Source: Apostichopus japonicus
Taxonomy: Eukaryota; Echinodermata; Holothuroidea; Aspidochirotida; Stichopodidae
Direction: 5' to 3'
Length of the DNA stretch: 64,000 bases
Assembly: GCF_037975245.1 (NCBI RefSeq)
Contig: NC_092570.1
Location: forward strand, 13,714,501 to 13,778,500
A model generated the notes under the pieces. That model searched no databases, was not told where the DNA came from, and was given only the letters and a program-made list of their open reading frames with translations. Shown here one piece after another: positions 57,795 to 64,000 of the stretch (its first letter is position 1; each line of letters begins with the position of its first letter). The position numbers were made by a program, and so were the translations under genes.

Positions 57795-58400
57795 ATATAA
57801 TCTAACGATCACGAGATCCAAACAAGCGAAACATATACTCTTGATACATATCATGAGCGGAGATTAACTAAGTACGGCAAATCATAAATCTTGTTTCAGC
57901 AATACGTTCAAAGAATAGGTCACGTGCTAATCTCCAGTCTCGCATCCGTCTCAAGCATGGTGTTACATCACCAGAATACATATATCTCAAATTGTATCTT
58001 TGTCGGTCAAGTCGTGTTGTTATAACGGTTGAACATAATCAACTTAATATACACACCATGTATATGAAGTGGACGACCCAAGACGCTTATTATTTAGTTT
58101 TGTGTGTGGGAACATCGCGGCTTGGAATAAGATATCGGCCGTAAGGCACGTTCTGATTGTAGCTCGTGCTGCGTGCTCGCCTGTTATCGCTGTAGTTTGA
58201 CTTGTGTACAATGATGTAAAGGCAATTCTATTACAAGACATGCACGTAAACTGGGGATCAACGAAGGGAGAAAGACTATATCTCTTATGAATAGACGTAT
58301 CGCTTTCTGACGCTTGTCTTATTTTACTCCGTGATCTTGCAAGATATATCCTCTAGCAAAATTAAATTGAGATAAAAGGTTTCCAATCAAGAACGTCATA
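57795..58400. other. Intergenic, no recognised gene
   Basis: No exon, array or element that I can support. Confidence 0.4.
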
Positions 58401-58410
58401 TTATACATAC

Positions 58411-58471
<61 letters not shown>

Positions 58472-58477
58472 TATATA

Positions 58478-58562
<85 letters not shown>
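58401..58562. repeat. TA microsatellite
   Basis: TA array with tatt and taga interruptions. Confidence 0.92.
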
Positions 58563-58564
<2 letters not shown>

Positions 58565-60898
58565 ATAATTTTTTATTTTAATTTTTATTATCTATTTTTG
58601 CTGAGATTTCGTGACACGAAAGAAATACGGAACAAGTGATGAACCGAGATTTTTGAGCCAAGGATCAGTGGTTCATATTTTGACAGCCTATTCATTTTTC
58701 ATGGAACTGACTCCACCTAAAATACTCCATCAATATGTTCATTATATAGAATTAACGGTAGAATAAAAGTTCGGTGTTCTAAATCTGTTTTTGCTTTTCG
58801 CAATTCCTGTCACTATGAGTGATCGGATGAAATAGAGGAAAGAACTGTGTTAATACCAAGAAATCTGTAGCTATTCAGACGATACGTAGTCAATAAGATA
58901 ACAAACCTCATAATCAGGGCGTAGGTGTTATCGAAAGGAAAGGAGAGGCAACAATCTTCCCTCATAAACCGCTTTATATATGATACGGTAATTCTGTTGA
59001 ACTTTGGTGAACGTACTAACGTTGACGGGCTTAATACGATTCTATTTTTAGATGGCCAAAGAAGGAAGATGAGCAATGATCTATTTGTTGGATGTTAGTG
59101 TGGCATATATATATACAGGAGTAAGCATAAATGCATATCAAGGTGGCGGTCGGTAAAGGTAGAACAGGCATGCATGGCTTGTCTCTCTCTTTTTTTCTTC
59201 AAAATTAGTCAAAATTGCCAAAGTTACAGCCATACCGACATCATATGGTTGCGTGTGCTGCAGACAAGGTTAAAACATTCGGCAACATGTAACAACAGGG
59301 TAAACCATAAATTTATGACAGGCATATATCATGACAAGTTTTTTTATTAGAACTCCTAAATGTTTGTCAATCTTAAAGAAACTTAAAAAAAGGGACACAA
59401 GTGCTCAAATAATCTTATAACAGAGATACTTAATTTTAGCCTACTTCAAACAGGGGCTTGGATTGTTTCTGTGTTTTTCGTTAGTGTACTACAAAATTCC
59501 CGGTAACTTGGCAGGGGGCCAGCAATCACCAACACAATTAACTAAGGCACTGTCATATCGGTCCTATCTAGTTCCACGAAACTTGTCAATAGGATAATAT
59601 TTTTCATTACAAACATGGTAAAAAGGATCTTTTAATTAACAAAAAGAGGCACGGTTTCTATTTCCTGATATGGGACATATTTCAAAGGTTTTTTTTTTCT
59701 CACGAATGGAAGACACACCTCTCTTAGTTACGGATCAGTAACCCTGGTATACACGGATTGCTATGAGGACTTTCCTGAGAACTCGCAGACATACCAAAAT
59801 GGTTACGATGAACGAGAAAACATGCATGTGTTTTTTATTTCGCGTTTTACTGTTTGATATTGTGGTTGGTTAACATGAGGTTAACACACGCTACCTGTTA
59901 TAATCATGGTCATGCATGGGCAGTTTTTGGTGATCCTATACGGAGCCTCAAATTGCAATTTATGGTCCTAACCAATAGCGTAGGCCTAACAATAATGCAA
60001 ACGAAAGACCTCATCATGCATACCCCTCACCAAAAAGCTATACTCTAGAAAATTGATGCTACAACGCCTTGTAAGAGAATCAAATTATATAATGAAATCT
60101 CACAGGAGAGTGGAATCGCCGTTGGTTATAAACGGAAATGGAAAACATTTGCCCGACATGACTGGCCATTTCCGTTTGTTCTATAGCACATTTGCTATAT
60201 ATTAATGCTTATTTAAGCATAATGTATATTCTTTTTCTTTGTTTGAAAGCTGTATTTTGTGCTGATTTGTAACATTGCGTCTGCCCAGTGACCATCATGT
60301 CAATATAGTTCCATGCTATGACCACACCATATGAAAATAAGGTAATACAACGTTAATCAAAGGAGAGTCAAATACAGTACAATTGTTCGCTATCCGTGTA
60401 TAAACAGTGCCTATTTCAGCGTTTGATTTTCGCGGTATACCAACAATGACGTCAAACGGTGACCAGAGGCTCCTTTGGGTCAATCTCTGTTTTCAGACAT
60501 TCCAGAGGTTCATGTCACGTGACTACCCTAAATGTCCATTTTCGTGGTCGTTTTTGATGGGTTATAGTAGGTTTTCGAAGATTATTTTTTACACATGTTG
60601 ATTATGGGTATGTAAACTCCTAAATTAATGGAAAATCCCACCAAAAAAATTTGCCTCCATAGTTGGTCTTTAAAGGGGACAGCGTCGAAATAGCTACCGG
60701 AGAACAGCCTTTTCGATATGGTATGAAACAGACGGATTTGTTTGTGTGTGTGCATGTGTGGCTTAGCTGCTGTTAGATAACACAAATGGACGGACATGTG
60801 GTGCGAAACTTTGGGAAATTGAGGCATTTATAGCACTTAAGGTCTCCCAGGAGCAGCGCATGAGAATTGTGACGGAAATGTTGCGCTCCAGTCATAGC

Positions 60899-60932
<34 letters not shown>

Positions 60933-62600
60933 AGGTCAGGGTATGGAAATTTGAAAGTGCCATGCATGGCCAACGTGTCAGTTATCCCCTATCGTGGGTA
61001 GGTGTCTAGCTAGTGAGGACCGTTACCAGGGCTTAGATACCATATTATAGTGTGACAATTAAGTTTTAAGTCAACGGGGGAAATTATATCGAGTAGTGCT
61101 GAATATCTCTCATAATCGCATCGGATATATACGTATAAGTTATCCATACATCAATTCCAATGGGGGTATGGAATATACTTGTGTAAGACATGAAATGATG
61201 AATAATAAATGATCGGTAAAGAGATAGCAAAAATTTCAAGTCGCAGACGACAGTGGACAACGTTCATTGATTGGTTCACAACAGGATATGGATGTTACTG
61301 AGCACTATGACGTGCACGGTTAGTAACGAAACCAAAAAGAGGCAAAACATATATATTTATGTCTTGAATAGGAGAATAAGTTTTTTTACCAGTCGACGTT
61401 AGGAATTGAAATCATATATATTTTCAAAACTTTATCTAATAGAGACAGAAGTTGTGTCAAAAGCATACACATACATTTTCTGTCCAGTATACCCTTACAA
61501 TTAAAGCCTGACTATGATAAACAGGTAATGGTTCTTTTATTCCTCTCGTGGATGTACCAAGGCGTTAGATATATATCTAAACCCTCTCGCGATGTTAGTG
61601 ATTTTTACAAAATGCGGCAATCTTAATAAGATTTATAAAAATATATATATATATTAAAAAAACTGTTTTGATATTACCGTCTCATGCATATATTCGTTGC
61701 ATTATTAAACCAATACATGCATAGCATATGAAGATTAATATATATATATATCTATATACTGAAGATGCGACAACTTAACATATCTTTGAAAGAAATTGCC
61801 CTTTTATCTGAATATTTCACACATGCCTTGTACGGAGTTGCCAGTAATTAACGCATAAGTGACAACTAAAAAAAACTGATAATTTTTCCACGATTTTTAA
61901 TTATTCTCTTTTTTTTCCACAATATCTGTTAGATTTCACTTTCGTTCAAGGTTACAGTGAATTCGGCCCCAGCTTAAGCTGGTTATTAATTATTTGTAGA
62001 CGTGAATCACAAATCTGACGTAGAACTGCAAAATCAGATAACAGAGCTTATGAAAACTTCAATATGAGAATTTAAAAGGATCTAGCGTAATTGGCAGATT
62101 TAGCGAGCAATATCTAATACATATTTTTCCTGCGTATTTTTTTTTAATTCTCTAATATCTGATTAGTTTCATGGCGCAACATAGAAGAAAAAAGGAAGAA
62201 GTCTATATATATTTCAATAACCGGGATGGGCGAATAGTGGGGGAGGGGGTGGAACAGTGGTCAGACCAATGTGCAAATTAAACGATGTTGAAAATTGTCG
62301 TTTATATCAGCAACACGTCGGTTTGAAGAAAAATAATTATGAAAATGTTGGGTAGGGGACTTTGCCCCGCCCCGATACTCCCTAGGCGTTGGTAGAGTAA
62401 TATAACCGGGAATAGAATGAGAAATTTTAAAGCGAGGTCTTATGATAACGACAATTACTTCTTAATTTCTGACCGGAACCAGGGGTGTCCACCCCTTTTA
62501 ACCTCCTCCCTCCCTCCCCCAAATAATTAAAAGCAGCTTTTACCAAAGCTTTTGACTGTAGATCTAAATTGTTTTCTTAATATGTCTTAGAATGAACCTG
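58565..62600. other. Intergenic, no recognised gene
   Basis: Contains a 12-bp stem hairpin (60130-60141 aaacggaaatgg with 60166-60177), a CRE-like atgacgtca near 60446, and short TA runs at 60902-60930 and 61738. No exon that I can support. Confidence 0.4.
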
Positions 62601-62645
62601 TTTTAGGGGGAGGGAGGTAGGGCGAGGGAGAGAGGGAGGTAAGGC

Positions 62646-62830
62646 GAGGGAGGGAGGGAGGGAGGGAGGGAGGGAGGGAGGGAGGGAGGGAGGGAGGGAG
62701 GGAGGGAGGGAGGGAGGGAGGGAGGGAGGGAGGGAGGGAGGGAGGGAGGGAGGGAGGGAGGGAGGGAGGGAGGGAGGGAGGGAGGGAGGGAGGGAGGGAG
62801 GGAGGGAGGGAGGGAGGGAGGGAGGGAGGG
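62646..62830 (+). repeat. GGGA tetranucleotide array, 185 bp
   Basis: About 46 ggga units preceded by interrupted units from about 62608. Same motif and same strand as the 28.4-28.9 kb array. Confidence 0.96.
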
Positions 62831-62834
62831 ATGA

Positions 62835-64000
62835 CCCTCTAAATGGAGTCAGTTTGAACGAATCCAAGGTACTCATCTTCTTTTTTTCTAAAACCCCGGA
62901 TGCGCCCCAAGCCACCGTTTTGTTTTTTAATTCTACTTTCTAAAGAGATGATAATGGTGTCTTCAAAGTGGACCACGAGGAAGCTTTGATTAATGCAATA
63001 ATTATTCATTTTCAATTATTCACGTCAATTATACCGGTATCAACTAAGTTTTAAAATTAGCTCTTAAAGTTTGCTCTTTAAGAACTAAATTTTAAGAATC
63101 TTGTAATTAAATTCACTCTTCTGTGAACAAATCGCAAATAGTATTATCAGTATTATGATGGCCTTTCTCAAAAAACTTATATATAAATGACTTATACAAT
63201 CATAAATCTTCGACATATGACCGCATCCAACATTACAAGGTCTTTAAATATAAGGAAAAAAACATCTTTATCTGTCTTCAGTTCTATGTGTGTTTACTTC
63301 CTGAAACAAAAACACAAAAAAAAAGGGGGGGGGGGTGTCTTCGTTTAAATGTTAATGATTTAATGTCAAGTCTGAACGTGTTGTAAGTATATAATGTTAA
63401 CAACCACTTGTTCCTATTTTTCTCTCCCTTTCCCGGCTTTCTTTCTTTTTGACATATTTCCTTCCAGGAAATTAGATCATTTGCCCTGTATATTTGCAAA
63501 TGTAGTTACGAGGATGATGATAGTCATAGATTCATGATAAATTTAATTCAAATATACGGTTTGAATGCAATGCCCGTGAGATGGCCCTTTATAGTTCAGG
63601 GACGTAAGTTTGTAATCTTATTCAATGAGTGACGTCATACAGATGTAATTGTAATGATTAAATGAGTGACAACAATGTTATTCTGTAAGGGTGAAATCAA
63701 AGGCGGAAGAAGAGAATTTCAACCGATAGGGGGAGGGGAGGGGGAGGTGTGGGGTAGGGGGGAGGGGTAGTGGCGAAACATCGAAAAGTAGTGGCGTATG
63801 TGACGTTGCTTTGAGGGCGCAAACAAAGTTTTATAACCTCAAGATTTTTTCCCAACAAAATGAATCTTCTTATCCAACCGATGGTATCAGTAATTTAATG
63901 GTTTCAACAAAAAAGGAAACTATAAAACGTATTTTATTTAAGCCTATTTACAGTTTTTTTTTTCTTTAAATTTTCAACAAAAAGAACAAGTTTTAAATAA
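62835..64000. other. Intergenic, no recognised gene
   Basis: A G-rich run at 63730-63770 and a CRE-like tgacgtca near 63632. No gene recognised. Confidence 0.4.

Noticed and set aside
60130-60177. Hairpin as a microRNA precursor
   Set aside because: The stem is only 12 bp with a 24-nt loop, too short for a typical pre-miRNA.

Overview
This is eukaryotic (metazoan) genomic DNA: AT-rich, dominated by introns and intergenic repeats, with GT/AG introns preceded by T-rich acceptors, AATAAA signals, long TA, GGGA and minisatellite arrays, and many short non-autonomous DNA transposons. The gene content fits a marine invertebrate, perhaps an echinoderm or another invertebrate deuterostome. That placement is inference; nothing in the window fixes the species.

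Two genes can be supported. (1) Bases 259 to 16173, or to 18817 by an alternative ending, on the plus strand hold 21 phase-compatible exons of a TIMELESS-family gene. The 5' exons lie upstream of the window. The reading frame stays open across every junction. The translated exons follow the order of the family: N-terminal helical repeats ending in LVRNILHI, the FMDFHFLWHLTFFL block, the YVLLLRKFQRN block, a FATPKICLTYNKIL block, a basic nuclear-localisation-like stretch, and a Timeless_C-like segment (VPLVAYTESQEML). No SANT/Myb-like or PARP-binding region is seen between the basic stretch and the C-terminal domain. This suggests the circadian (Drosophila TIM-like) paralogue rather than the replication-type TIMELESS/timeout.

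(2) On the minus strand, 35470 to 34580 is one long exon encoding about 296 residues of a cysteine-free secreted precursor. It has a signal-peptide core, six dibasic sites, a Gly-Arg-Arg amidation signal and an acidic Tyr/Ser/Asp-rich tail. It looks like a neuropeptide or peptide-hormone precursor that I cannot assign to a known family. A short upstream exon (37254 to 37227) probably supplies the start codon.

Layout: 0.3-19.3 kb is the timeless gene, whose introns carry four large minisatellites, two small transposons, DR1-containing repeats and a retroelement remnant. 19.3-33.5 kb is intergenic, with hAT-like elements, microsatellites, a 444-bp GGGA array and a CRE/TATA candidate promoter. 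33.5-37.3 kb is the prohormone-like gene, with a degenerate satellite in its inferred intron. 37.3-64 kb has no recognised gene. It holds two candidate minus-strand exons, another candidate promoter with a 5' exon (44.15-44.31 kb), a cluster of transposon copies (46.3-48.8 kb), a 130-bp-period satellite (53.4-54.8 kb) and a nested palindromic element inside a 33-bp array (55.7-57.4 kb).

The two genes may both be relevant to rhythmic or neuroendocrine function, but the sequence shows no direct functional link between them.
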